Assembly: GCA_009733575.1 (NCBI GenBank)
Contig: ML769526.1
Span: 68,939 to 132,938, forward strand
Reading direction: 5' to 3'
DNA: 64,000 nucleotides
From: Gymnopus androsaceus JB14
Lineage: Eukaryota; Basidiomycota; Agaricomycetes; Agaricales; Omphalotaceae
A program made the translations under genes and the position numbers. Every line of letters starts with the position of its first letter. The stretch's first letter is position 1. This document shows, one piece after another, positions 22,677 to 33,645 of this stretch. Below the pieces are notes generated by a model. It worked only from the letters and a program-made list of their open reading frames with translations, had not been told where the DNA came from and did no database searches.

Positions 22677-22995
22677 GTAAGGATGAACAGGGGTAGGGGT
22701 CAACCTGGGGTTTTTGAACGAGGGGTATGGAGGGTAAAGGTTGGGGTTGAAGCCTTCAAAACCTTCCCTTTTTTAATTGATGATCTAGACACCTTATGAT
22801 GACCTATGATGTTCAACTCATCCTTAATGATGTTTTCAAGTGTTATTATATCTATTTTACCCAAAATCTCATGAGTGGTACATCATTCGTCCAAAACCTT
22901 TGGTAATAAGTGGAGGTTTGAAGGGTAAGGGTATGGAGGGTAAGGGTGAGGTTAGGGCCCTTCCAACCCAGGGGTTAACCCCTGTCCATCCTTAG
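22677..22995 (+). mobile_element. Introner-like MITE, 319 bases
   Basis: Copy 2 lacks this block. It is flanked by GTCCAC (22,671-22,676) and GTCCGC (22,996-23,001), a 6-base target duplication with one CG/CA difference. Its ends are imperfect inverted repeats of about 35 bases: AAGGATGAACAGGGGTAGGG against, on the other strand, AAGGATGGACAGGGG. The element begins GTAAGG and ends CCTTAG, so it carries its own splice sites. Splicing it out exactly restores the frame and leaves two extra codons, which equals the duplicated 6 bases. Confidence 0.75.
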
Positions 22996-23342
22996 GTCCG
23001 CAACACTTGCTCTCAGATGTCTATCTGCACTAGAGGTTGCCCATGGTACTAGTGAGTTCGAAAAATCTGCATACTTTTTGTGTATAGTGAGTCTACATGG
23101 GTTCATTATCTGTGCTGTACTCCATAAAGCACTTCCAGCGATTGTGGAGGTTTTTAATCTGGGATGGTTAAAGCTCTTGCATAATGCAGCATGGTTCATC
23201 AAGCGGGAGATGGAGTTTCTCCACAAAAAGTTCATGAATAGAATTATCTGCGGATTCATGACAGTATCCCTGGTACACCTATTCTCTTTTCCCTCCATCC
23301 TGCGACCTTTCATCAAGTATACAAATTGGGTTCTCGCTGATA

Positions 23343-23968
23343 CACCAGAGGCTATAGTGGTATTAAAATAAACCCCTACAAGTTCTCGGAGGTGTATTTT
23401 AATACTAGCGACAAGTTGTCAGCCAGCCAAATATGCCCAAGGGAACCCTAACCATAGTATGATAAGATGAGACCATATCTCGGGAACCAGGGGCCGTGGG
23501 AAAAACGGAAATGGCTACACCCCTTTATTTTTCTCCCTCTTTCCAGTGGTGCCTCCGCTTAATCCTAATCTAAAATTAGGATTATGACCAAATATAGTAA
23601 TAAGCACTGTTTTGATCAGGTCTCTATGTTAGGGTAAGCACTTTGTGCCAAACAAACAGTGAACATAGGTTAGGGTTAGGGTGGTTAGGGTTTAGGGGTT
23701 GAGGATAATAATGGGGGTGTGGGGGCTTGCCCCCACTGTTAAAATATTAATCAGGGTTAGGGTTAAGATGCAAGGTAGGGCTAGGGTTGGGTGCAGGTGA
23801 CCTACACAAGCATGGGAAAAGTGTCCATTTTTTCCCATGGGCTCTCATTCTCTCTGTATCGATATTTCTTTTCTAGGTAAAAGCTGCGCTGACAACTTGT
23901 CGCAAATATTAAAATATGCCTCCGAGAACTTGTCAGGGTTTATTTTAATACTGCTAATGAACCAGCTG
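23343..23968. mobile_element. Non-autonomous hAT-like element, 626 bases
   Basis: The undisturbed site is seen in copy 2. Target duplication GCTGATA is at 23,336-23,342 and 23,969-23,975. Terminal inverted repeats are about 80 bases, with a strong core from TATTAAAATAAACCC to GCGACAAGTTGTCAG. The left end CACCAGAGGCTATAGT resembles CACCTGTAGCTATAGT of the element at 5998, and both share the interior GGGGGCTTGCCCCCACTGTT and GTTAGGG-like tracts, so they belong to one family. Confidence 0.85.
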
Positions 23969-25462
23969 GCTGATAACCCCAAAGCCTTTGACTTCACTGA
24001 TACCCTGTGGTTGTCTGAATTTGGAGCTGCTTGGAAAGAGGCAATCGAAAAAGCCACACACTTTGATGGTTTGAGGCAGAACTATAAGAAAACAACTGTT
24101 ATTTGCGCTAATAGCAAGGTGTTTGCTTCTTTCATCCATGGTCTAACTTCTATTCATCTGTTACCCCGCAGTGTACTACAACTCCCAACTAGTATCACTT
24201 TGTTCAAGTCTGTTCTCGATGCAGATCCAATGTTTACTGCTCCTACGAATGCCAGAAAACAGACTGGAATGATGGCCATTGAGAAGCCTGTCAAGGACAT
24301 GGCCTTGTCCACACGCCTTGTAAGTCTCCCGTTCGATTCCTGCTCTACAATCACCGTATCTGACGATAATCCTATATTGCTTTCCTCGCTCTCTCCATAC
24401 GGTAATACCTACGATGCGACCTTCTTCCAATTCATCATGAATAAATTCTTACAAAAACATCGCAAGTCCGTCCTATCTTCCATCCCTGTTTTCTTCCAAC
24501 AATCAAAACTCTCTACTATCGTCTTGCATTTACGTTTCTTTTCCCTATTTGTCGATCCTAGTAGGACGTTGGTGTCGTGGTTTCGCAGAAGATTGTCATA
24601 TGGAATGGCGTTTTGGATGTATGAATAATGCACCGGCCAAGTTTGTTAAGCCGGTTGGGAGAGGGTTGGAGAAGGAGTATTTGAAGCTCGGGGAGCCTGA
24701 GGTGATGTATCATGCTGATTTCCCGGAGTATTGTTTGTCTGGGATGTTCGACTTGTTAGGACCGTAATTATTCCATGTCAGAGATTCGATTGCTTTACTG
24801 AACCATTCGTACTCTATGCTTTTTCTAAAAGTAAACTTCTTGCCATCTCTCCCTTTGACGCATTTATTAATTACATTTTGGGCGACGGGGAATGTACTGT
24901 CGAGCATGAGATGTACTTCGCAATGTTAAGCGGTGCATTACTGCTAGAACTAGTAGGCGTTCCGGAATCCCTAACAAACGAAGTATTAATTGAAGATCCC
25001 ACTACTGAGTACGACTCTAGATAGCATCATTTTCACCGTCAACTTTCCCGACCCCTCCAAATAATTAAGCATTCTGCAAAATGATTCTCTAAACCCAATA
25101 GGGATTGAAGCCACCGTTTCCGCCGTGATTCCAAGGACGGGACGGTTCAACTTCATACACTTCATTTTATACCATATTGCCCCAAGAGCTAGTCCTTACC
25201 GGTGGCTCACGCATCCTTTCCATTCTTTTCTCGCTTCCTCTCATTCTTCGAATCATTTTGCACCAGCGTTCAATGCCCAATTTCTGTGGCAGCGCAGAGA
25301 AGGAGACAGTAGAGAATGCGTGCTGAACGTGGGACTTTTGGAAGGCCTGCAGGACGTTGCGTCGCGTCACAAACTCATCAAATTCTCTTCTCTTCTAATC
25401 GGGATTGCTGTGTGATTCTTTTTTTTCTTGCTCTATAACCACCATCTCCCTCGCATTTTAAA

Positions 25463-27205
25463 ATGCCACCACAGTCCGAGAGATGTACCTTTGGTGCCCC
25501 GGCACCTCCGAGAGCGTTAGAAATGGCTCTCGAAGGTAAAAAATTGTTTCCAAAAAAGTCACTAGTCCTTCGAGCGTTGGCCGTACAACCACCTTCCGAA
25601 TACGACATCGACTCCTCTACTCCCTCGGACACAATGTGCTCTGCGCTTGCAGCGTTATCGTCTCTGGTTTTCGATATACAGGCTCAGCACACTCATTCTC
25701 TAAGACACCTCTTTTTCACCGAAAACGAGAAGGAGTGGAAGTTGATTTCGCGTTGGCTTTCTTTTTTCGTCGAAACTTGTCTCCGGAAGCATGCTACGAG
25801 CTGGGATGGTTGGGACTTCCAGGAACACGTACTTTATATTGTTCCACTTATCTTCGTTGGGCCTGGTCATTGTCACAGGAATCTAGGTCGTGAGGCCAGG
25901 GCTTTAATCGAGAAGAACCCAGAGATCTTTCGTATGGTCTTTCAAGCGTGGTCCTTTGCGGTTACCTCATTCCATCGCTCTCTCTCACTTCACACGCGAG
26001 CTGTACTTCTCTTTATGAAAGTTGCAGACGAAGAAGATACCGCGGATAATTTGTTCATGCGGACCTTTTTAGAGGTTTCTCCGGACCCAGTTACGGTTTG
26101 CATGTCATTCTTCACCGAGCATGTTTCAAGGCGAATGCCTGGAATTGCCTTGAGGGCCCTCAGCTTCATCGCTCTATTCGTACACCGTATGGCCCGAGAG
26201 CCTAGTCCTAAACCCCTCTTTCATTCGCTCTTCAAGGCTGGCGCTCTCAAGCCCGCGATGCTTACTCTTAGGCGTATATCTGCGCTAGAGGTTGCCCGTG
26301 GTATCAGCGAGTTCGACAAACCCACATATTTTTCCTGTATAGCAAGGTTACATGGGTTCATCGTCTGCGCTGTGAATCATAAAGCTCTTCCAGCGGTTGC
26401 GGAAGCTTTTGATCTGGGATGGTTGAAGCTCTTGCATGGTGCGGCGTGGTTCATTGAGCGGGAGATAGAGCTTCTCCACCAGCCGTTCATAAACGGAATG
26501 ATTTGTGAATTCTTGACAGGAGCCTTGATACACCTGTTCTCCTTTCCCTCCATCCTGCGACCTTTCGTCAAGTACACGAATCGGATCCTCGCTGATGATC
26601 CCAAAGCCTTTGACTTCACCGACAAGCCTCGGTTGTCTAGATTTGGAGCTGCTTGGAAAGAGGCAATAAAAAAGGCCGCGCACTTCAACGGTTTGAGGCA
26701 GAATTATAAGATGATGACTGTTATTTGCGCTAATAGCAAGGCGTGTCTTTCTTTCATCCAACGGTCCAACTTGTATTCACCTTTTACCCCCATAGTGTAC
26801 TACAACTCCCGACCAGTATCACTTTGTTCAAGTCTGTTCCCGATGCCGATCCAACGTTTACTGCTCCTACGAATGCCAGAAAACGGACTGGAATGATGGC
26901 CATCGAGAAGCCTGTCGAGGAAACGACCTTGTCCGCACCCCTTGTAACTCTCGTTCAATTCCTGCTCAGCAACTGTATCTGACGATAATCCCATAGTGCT
27001 TTCCTCGCTCTCTCCACACGGTAATACCTACGACGCGACCTTCTTCCAATTCACCGTGAATAAATCCTACAGAAACATCGCAAGTCCCTCCTATCATCCG
27101 TCCTTGATTTTTTCGAAAATAACGTCTGCGGCTGCGGACAAAAGCTCTCTACTATCGTCTTGCATTTACGTTTCTTTTCCCTGTACGCCGATCCTAGCGA
27201 GCTAG
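25463..27205 (+). CDS. MYND zinc-finger protein, copy 2
   Basis: The first exon, 25,463-26,740, is open for 426 codons (starts [17 protein letters not shown]). This Leu-rich helical region is typical of the large Agaricomycete MYND-protein family. An intron 26,741-26,795 joins it to the finger: CANSKC, then [16 protein letters not shown], then [10 protein letters not shown], which has the Cys/His spacing of a MYND domain, a zinc-binding protein-protein interaction module. The donor is GC rather than GT. A second intron begins at the GTAACT near 26,945 and ends at CCCATAG. Near 27,070 one base appears missing relative to copy 1, shifting the C-terminal frame, so the end of the protein is uncertain. 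Its function is unknown. It lies in a tandem duplication with a dead copy. Confidence 0.75.
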
Positions 27206-27679
27206 TAGGACATTGTGGCCGTGGACTCGCGGAAGATAGTCATATGGAATGGAATTTTCGATGTATGAATAATGCACCGGCCAAGTTTGTTAATCCGGTT
27301 GGGAGAGGGTCGGAGAAGGAGTATTTGGAGCTTGGGGGAGGTGATGTATCATGCTGATTTCCCGGAGTATTGTTTGTCTGGGTGTTCGACTTGCTAGGAC
27401 CGTAATCATTCCCTGTCGGGGATTCGATTGCTTTACTTAACCATTCGTACTCTATGCTTTGCTGATAGTAATTTTCCGCTATCTCTCCCCTTTACGCATA
27501 GTTTACTAACATCTTGAGCGACGGAGATTGTACCGTCGAGCATGACATGTACTTCGTAATATTAATTGGTACATTATTGCTAGAACTGGTGGGCGTTCTG
27601 GGATCCCTAATATTAATAAACGAAGTATTGCTTGAAGATCACACCACTGAGTACGAGTCTAGATGGCATCATTTTCAAG

Positions 27680-27790
27680 CTGAACCACCGCCAACTTTCC
27701 CGGCCCCTCCAAATAATTAAGCATTCTGCGAAATGATTCTCTAAAGCCCAATAGGGATTGAAAGCCACCGTTTCTGCCGTGATTCCGAAG
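27680..27790 (-). pseudogene. F-box gene 3' fragment
   Basis: On the minus strand this encodes a tail similar to the end of the F-box protein at 30,005 (FRRTLSYLEGSGKLSV there; a matching NYLEG-type stretch here). A second fragment of the same kind is at 25,038-25,134. These are tails of F-box genes convergent to each MYND copy, left over from the duplication. Confidence 0.6.
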
Positions 27791-28220
27791 GACAGGGTGG
27801 AATTCCTGGGAGTGTATTATTCAATATGTGTATCGCCGGGGTATTTAAAAAATCATTCCGAAACTCAAGCTGGACATATTTTATGCAGGGTTTAAACCCT
27901 GGATTCGTTAAGAGTCGAGACTGAGCAACAGTTAGATATCATCCTGGATCCCTTGAGAACTCTCGGACAACAGTGGTACTATCATTCATACTTCTTTTGT
28001 ACATCGCCTTTGAATATATTGTAATACTAGCTGATACACAAGCAAACACGAATTACTGGAGATAGCAATAAACCTAAACGTCAGTCACTAAAACCTGCAG
28101 TCCAACTGGCACGGCATCAGGAGCATTAACGATCTCTAAAGGATCAAGGTAGAATTTTCAACCATACAGCATGAGGATGAGTCGGGAAAGCCGGCTCTCT
28201 GTATCTGAATGAGCTCACAG

Positions 28221-28780
28221 TTACCAAGCCTCTACAATTAAAGAACTGACCAACCTTATTGCCACAGTCGCACCAGTCATAATCACAGCAGCTTCCTGTT
28301 GACCACCTTTTTCCCACCTCGGGCTCGCTTTTCCATCTGCAGTGTGAAATTGAATACCGTTGAGATATTTTTCAACCCACACAGTAATAGCACTGATTAC
28401 ATCTCCACTTGGTCCAAGGTCCCAACAAGCACCGTCCCGATTCTGCTCTAAAGCTTCCACAGCAGTAACATGGGAAGCAGATTTTCGTTGAGTTGACCGA
28501 GGCCCATGGACATATGTTTAGTATGCCTTTCTAAAGCTGACGCATCCTTGACTCCGTCCCATAGAGCGGCTGGGAATACCGAGATGGCAGGAGGATCCAT
28601 CCGCATAGGTCACGACGAAACCTCCGAGCTCAACGATGTGGTAATCTTCAGGAGCAGCGAGCAAACCTGAGATCTTGGTGATAAGTCCGGTAAGGTCTAG
28701 GTAGGTAAGTGCGAAGTGGTCGCTGCTTCCGTAAATAGGCTTTTCAGAATGCCAATGAGCGGGCGGAGGGGATGGATCCT
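28221..28780 (-). pseudogene. Jacalin-like lectin gene, probably decayed or multi-exon
   Basis: At 28,221-28,460 the minus strand reads GPSGDVISAITVWVEKYLNG followed by IQFHTADG and a Gly-rich turn. This matches the beta-prism strands of jacalin-related lectins (SITVR ... IDAIQF-type motif). To the right, in another frame or exon, 28,520-28,760 reads EDYHIVELGGFVVTYADGSS, compatible with further strands or an adjacent domain. A stop lies between the two parts and I could not settle the splice sites. Jacalin-related lectins bind sugars such as mannose. The reading here is by resemblance only. Confidence 0.45.
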
Positions 28781-30004
28781 ATGTGGCATCTGATGTAGCA
28801 GGGATGGCTGGAGGGCCTCAATAGACGTGGTCGAGGAGTAGAGAGCACCCAAAGCGGTCAAGCGGATGGAGTCTTGCGGAATCCTTCGCTACAGAAACCA
28901 ATTGGATCAGCAGAATATCACAGCAGGATCGGGTGGAGGACCGCACCTCAAAGTAGATATATTTCTGAAACATTGTCTGTATAGTAGTAGTAGTTGGCCC
29001 AGTATGATCAAACACTGTGCAGGACCAAGCACGGAGCATCCCAAATATTGGCGACCTCGATTAGTCAAAACCTGTAAATCAACTTGTTAGAGGACATTTC
29101 CGAACAATATAATGATTACCGAACCAATTTTGAAACCATCCGGTACCGAGCCAATAGCTACGCTTACTTTCACGATTCATTCTCCTCCGGGTCCATCGAC
29201 AGGAAAGTGCTTGAGATTGTCCTTTGAAACACCAATGAACGATCGTTCCGCATTGTTTTAATACGCGAAACATCCTAAAAGTTGGCTGATACCGCGAATC
29301 CAATCCCACATGGAAAGAGTGTGTGGACATTCGGAGGTGGGATCTACAATTCTTCCTTTAGCTGTCAAGTAACAGGCGGAGGAAAGATAAAAATACCGCA
29401 TTCTTCCGGATCATTCGTTTAGTTGTAGCATCCGCTTTTGGTAGTGGATGAAGATCGACACGCTTGAGTTCTTGCTTGAGTCTTGGTCACCCGAGTCTGC
29501 TCCATTTATATTCGGAATCCCACTTTTTCTCTTGCTCTTCCAGAATACTTCTTTACAAATATATGCCACACACACACAGTTTCCATTCGATCCGAACCAG
29601 ATGCAGTGAGACCATCGTGCCTACTATTTCAAAATTGAACATAGACGATCTAGAGCTATGATTGGTGACATTCGGGTTGGGGACAGAACGATGCTTCCAT
29701 CTAAAAGCATTCGAAGAATATTAACATTGTCAAGATCCCTCGATAAGTAAGCCGTTTTATAAACCATGGCAGCGACGGGGCAGAGTCCATCTACTTGACC
29801 AGCTTCCTCAGTGCCCCAGATCCTCGCGCTTGATCTGAATCGTCTGCCCAGCGCCTCCAAGTGTAGCATAAGATATCAAACCCCCGCCACAATCTTGATA
29901 TCATTCCACTCGTCCGTCGTTCCCCATATCCATACAGGCCTGAATCTTCCTCAGCTAAACAGTATTGGAGAGAGAAGGGAACAGAATCATACGGAAAAGT
30001 AGGC
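28781..30004. other. No gene recognised
   Basis: CpG content is normal. Minus-strand open frames (29,079-29,330; 29,624-29,869) show no recognisable motif. The region may be the remains of a neighbour or intergenic sequence between the lectin-like remnant and the F-box gene. Confidence 0.4.
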
Positions 30005-31370
30005 TCACTCTTCAACCTGCACTGATAGTTTTCCCGAGCCCTCCAAATAAGAAAGCGTTCTACGAAATGACTCTTCAATTCCACTAGGAATTGAGTAGCT
30101 AAAGACCGCGGTTAGACGGATATGTACGGTTTCGAGTAGAGAAAACTCGGGTTTTTCTAATAATGTGTCGAATGCAGCCCACTTGTCCCACAAAGTTGGG
30201 TCTACTACATTCCTGACGGCTAAGCCGACATTGACACCCAGTTTTCGCAGAGGAAATCTTGTTTTATCTGCATTCAAAAGAGGTTCGAAGAGTGCCTCTA
30301 TGCAGGGAACTGGGTTGAATGCATTGGTTTGTGGGACATGTAGCGTTAAGCGGCGCAAGTTGGGTGTGTATTCAAGATGTGGACGATATTCTATAGCCGA
30401 TGAAAAATGACAATGTCAGTACCCCTTCAAGTGAAGTCACAGTCGACACACCATTTGAATATACATCGAGTAGTTCTAATTCTCTGAGATTTCTGCCCAG
30501 AAATTGCAGCATCGCTGAAGATTTTGTACAAAGCCTGATAGACAACAACTGTAGATTTTGAACGTCAAACGGGCAATCGTCCCGTTGAAACCAATTAAGG
30601 AAGATATCAACGTGGACGGAGGACGAGGGCCGTCTGAATTGAAGTAGATCGAGCTGTATAGACCGCGGCGGATGACTAGATGCAACAATCACATCCACAT
30701 TTAACTCCACTGGAATGGAAATGTTGTCGTACCACACATCGGGGCACAGTACCCTAAGATGCGTCGCATGGCTCAATAGAGATGCCAGTTGAGCAAAGTT
30801 AGGTACAGAAACCATGAAGAAAGCGATTTGGGTGAGCGAAGGAGTCTTGAACACGTCTGTCAACGCGACCTTCAGTAAAGGGGACAGGGCTTCCCAAGTG
30901 ACACTTTCTAAGGATAGCATGTTCACATTAGGGAGGCGTTGAACAATGCTTGCAGCAGCAGCATGCAAAGAAGCGATGAGCGTTTCATTAGTCCAGGATG
31001 CTGTGAACTGTTGCAACTTCATGGATTGGACGTATGAAGCTAGACGCGGGTTCGCAAATATTGCATTGATCTTCAGGAAAGATCGCGTGAGTACCGTGCA
31101 CATTTTCGAGGTCATACTATGGGGTATTTCAAGAATGATTTCTCGAAAGATGCCACGCTGCGATGGGTAAACCCAGGCTCTGCCAACGAGGGCACAACTG
31201 AGAAGAGTAGGAGTATCAAAGTAGAGATGATCGAGGATGAGTTCTATAAGTTCGTTGGGCAATTGATCGACCATGATAGAAGAAGGCAGAAGTTTCGACG
31301 TCCATTTCATGGAAATACGTTGTAAGCTGCGCCCGAAAGACTTTTTGGACTGTCGTTTCTTCGGGATCAT
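30005..31370 (-). CDS. F-box protein
   Basis: The start is taken as the ATG at 31,368-31,370 (MIPKKRQSKKSFGRSL). The F-box follows at about residues 30-75: VDQLPNELIELILDHLYFDT, then LLSCALVGRAWVYPSQ. F-box proteins link substrates to SCF ubiquitin ligases through Skp1. Downstream are irregular Leu-rich segments as expected for a substrate-binding part. The first exon runs to about 30,423-30,440 and a short intron ending at the CTATAG acceptor (30,391) leads to the last exon, which ends at 30,005 (LSYLEGSGKLSVQVEE). It appears intact, unlike its paralogue at 20,576-21,205. The large integrase transposon lies only 200 bases upstream of its start. Confidence 0.75.
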
Positions 31371-31576
31371 AGTGGATGGAAGAAGACTTTGACGCCATGA
31401 CTAAGAGCGCGTCTAAGCTTACGGTCAAAGCTGTATATATTTTCAAAGTTAGAACTTTTTAGTCAGGCACGTGGAAGAAACAATTCTAGAGCTTAGATAT
31501 TTCGTTTATTTTATCCTCTTCCATTATCTCTTCTCTGATGCCGTGGAGGTCAAAAATGAGTGTAAGAAGGAAGTTG

Positions 31577-31765
31577 TATGGGCGAAATAGTGGGTAAAAA
31601 TACATTTACCCAAAAATCACCGCAGGTTCCCAATCGTTCCAATTTAAACACAGTTTTTCTTGGAAACTAAAAGTTTGTACTCAAAAAATACCCAGGTTGG
31701 CATCACTCAAAACTACACAGGTTGGTTTGTTTCCATTTTCATCGTAGGTTTAAATCAGAATATAT
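31577..31765. repeat. Left terminal inverted repeat with subterminal repeats
   Basis: It pairs with 43,090-43,275. After the first 70 bases, units of about 30-35 bases of the type CAGGTTGGCATCACTCAAAA recur on both sides. These are good candidates for integrase binding sites. Confidence 0.85.
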
Positions 31766-31867
31766 AGTAATAAAAAAAATGCACCGGTTTGCATCACTCG
31801 AAAATACGTAGGTCATGTAGGTCAGGCATCTGAAAAGTTTGATGCAGGTCCAACTGGAAGAATAAGT

Positions 31868-33501
31868 TTATACATTATCAGATTGAGCTTGTACAAAAGC
31901 TTGGAATCGTAGTACAGCTTCACAATAAACATCTATGCCCCAGTTACCATCTTCTTTGTCAACGTCAAAGTCCATCTCCTTGAAAGCATTGCGAACAAAG
32001 GTAATATCCTCATCTTCATTCACCCGAATATTAGCATTATCCTCCTCTTCCGGGACACTGTGGTCACCTGGCATACCCCGATTGTCCAATTCATCTTCAA
32101 GACCATACAAAGGATGGCTCGCAGTATCAATATCGTCTCCAGGGTCCCCTGTCCAGTAGCCATGAGTCTTTGCATGCTCCCGACTGAGCTCATAGAGCGC
32201 GATAGGCATTTTGTTTCCGGCTGTACAAACTTGGTGATGATTCCATGCATCAGCTGAACGGCGTAACGAAGCTTGAATTCGAGGTTGAAAGATGACAAAT
32301 AGGACAAGTCGTTGAACGTGATTGTTCATGTCGAGTAGTCCCTCTTTTTCAAGGTATTCGAATATCTTCCGGAATGCTTCAAGGGTATCTTTTCGAATAT
32401 CTCGCCATAAACGTTCAATGCGGACATTGTGAGAGGACCTGAAGTGATACTTCTTTAGAAGAAGTACAAATAGCTTGCTTCAAAGAACGCACCTTCCACG
32501 TATATAAGCCCTGTGAGCCACTCCCCAGTGATCAATCATGAAGACCTCAATTCCATTGTTCTCCTTCCCAAAATCACCACGAACTCTGCTTGGCCAACCA
32601 AATGTTCTGACTGCATTCTTGAACAGAGTCAGAACTGTCTCCGATGTCTTGTTCGAGCAACATTCCAGGTAAATGATTAACCGCGAGTGTCCATCCACAC
32701 ATCCGTGCACCCAAAAGCCCCAGGGCCGTAGCTTCTCATTACCATCCTGGTGCCATAGTGCATTGGCGCCCCGGACCTTGTATACTCGTCGTTTAATGAG
32801 CCCTGCCCATCTAAATATGTGTTAAGCATTATTGGTTATATATATGAAGCTAGTACTTACCGGAGTAGGACACCTGTAGAATCAACATGACGAAAACTTT
32901 CTTGAACCCGACGGATAGGAAGATTAATCTGCCAACGACTCTTTAGATGCCCTAATGCAATTGCAGATCCTACAAACGGATGGTCTTCTGCAATTTCTGC
33001 GATTCTCCGATCCAGCTCATCATCGGAAATGTCTGTGTATGGCTCTTTCGAGGAATCCACCAGACCAGCCTTTACAAGATGGTTGTACATTGTCTTCCGA
33101 CAACACCCCATTGCATCAGCAATTGATTTCCAAGACAAACCAAGATTATGCAGAAGGATAGCACGATCAAGATCTAGGTTATATGTAGGACGTCCTGCTT
33201 GCCCAGTGTGAGTCCTCGGGATGTTTGCCGATGCTGGTGGAGGTGGGAATTCCAGAAAATTCTCGAGAGGACGGATGCAGCTTTCCACATAGTTAACCAG
33301 ATGCTCCAGCTCATCAGGAGTTGAATGAGGGTCATCTAGGCTTCTAATTATGGTACGGACTGCATAAAGCTTGTGGACCATAGACTCTACAGCACCAATT
33401 TCAGCATTTGGAAGACTCTGGATTATGAATTTGGCTCGAGAAGTCAAGTTGTGTGCTTCAGTGAGGAAATAATGAGTCTGGTCCCTGCCAGAGTGGGCCA
33501 T
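31868..33501 (-). CDS. DDE (rve-type) integrase/transposase
   Basis: Exon 1 (33,501 to about 32,857) carries a helical N-terminus and a helix-turn-helix (GRPTYNLDLDRAILLHNLGL, then SWKSIADAMGCCRKTMYNH). A short intron precedes the catalytic core: WHQDGNEKLRPWGF gives the first Asp, VRGDFGKENNG the second Asp, and after a further intron (about 32,432-32,477) NVRIERLWRD gives the Glu, about 34 residues after the second Asp. This is the retroviral-integrase-type DDE arrangement. The C-terminus (TAGNKMPIALYEL, GYWTGDPGDDID) matches a family I remember as common in Agaricomycetes and related to animal integrase-core proteins. All three catalytic residues are present and I see no disabling stop, so it may be functional. 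It would act in the nucleus on the element ends. Confidence 0.85.
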
Positions 33502-33537
33502 AAACAGGAAAGAACGTTGTCGAACAAAAAGGAATAT

Positions 33538-33546
33538 GGGCGCTTA
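33538..33546 (-). promoter_or_regulatory. TAAGCGCCC motif upstream of integrase gene
   Basis: The motif lies 37 bases upstream of the integrase ATG and reads TAAGCGCCC in the direction of the gene. The same nonamer in the same orientation precedes the other two genes of the element. It somewhat resembles an E2F-type GCGCC site. The role is inferred. Confidence 0.4.
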
Positions 33547-33645
33547 ATGTCAGCCGGCGCCCAATGCGCCCAATGCCCCCGTCAAAGCTCCTATCCAATA
33601 GCTTTTACAATGATATTTCCCAAGCAAGAATTATGTACAAGATAT

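Larger units (their letters stand above)
21874..24630 (+). pseudogene. MYND-finger protein gene, dead copy 1
   Basis: It is homologous along its length to copy 2 at 25,463-27,205 (for example [18 protein letters not shown]). Inactivation is clear. Arg CGA of copy 2 is TGA here at 22,408-22,410. TAG stands at 24,190-24,192 where copy 2 has CAG. The finger codon GH(R)EAC is TGA at 24,280-24,282. Many other differences from copy 2 are CG to TG or CA. The gene is further broken by the insertions at 22,677-22,995 and 23,343-23,968. The finger exon starts after a normal GT-AG intron (AAG|GTGTTT ... CCGCAG|TGT), which helps to define the splice in copy 2. Confidence 0.8.
21648..27790. repeat. Tandem duplication of the MYND gene and neighbouring F-box tail
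   Basis: Copy 1 runs from 21,648 to about 25,134 and copy 2 from 25,225 to about 27,790, in direct orientation. Both begin TTTTCTCGCTTCCTCTCATT, contain the MYND-finger gene, continue through CATGCTGATTTCCCGGAGTA and end in an F-box 3' fragment on the minus strand (about 25,038-25,134; 27,680-27,790). Copy 1 is longer because of insertions of 319 and 626 bases. A junction piece at about 25,140-25,225 resembles an internal exon of copy 1 (near 22,575-22,645). Confidence 0.85.

Noticed and set aside
29464..29870. Short open frames between the lectin-like remnant and the F-box gene
   Set aside because: No conserved motif, and the frames on both strands are of chance length.
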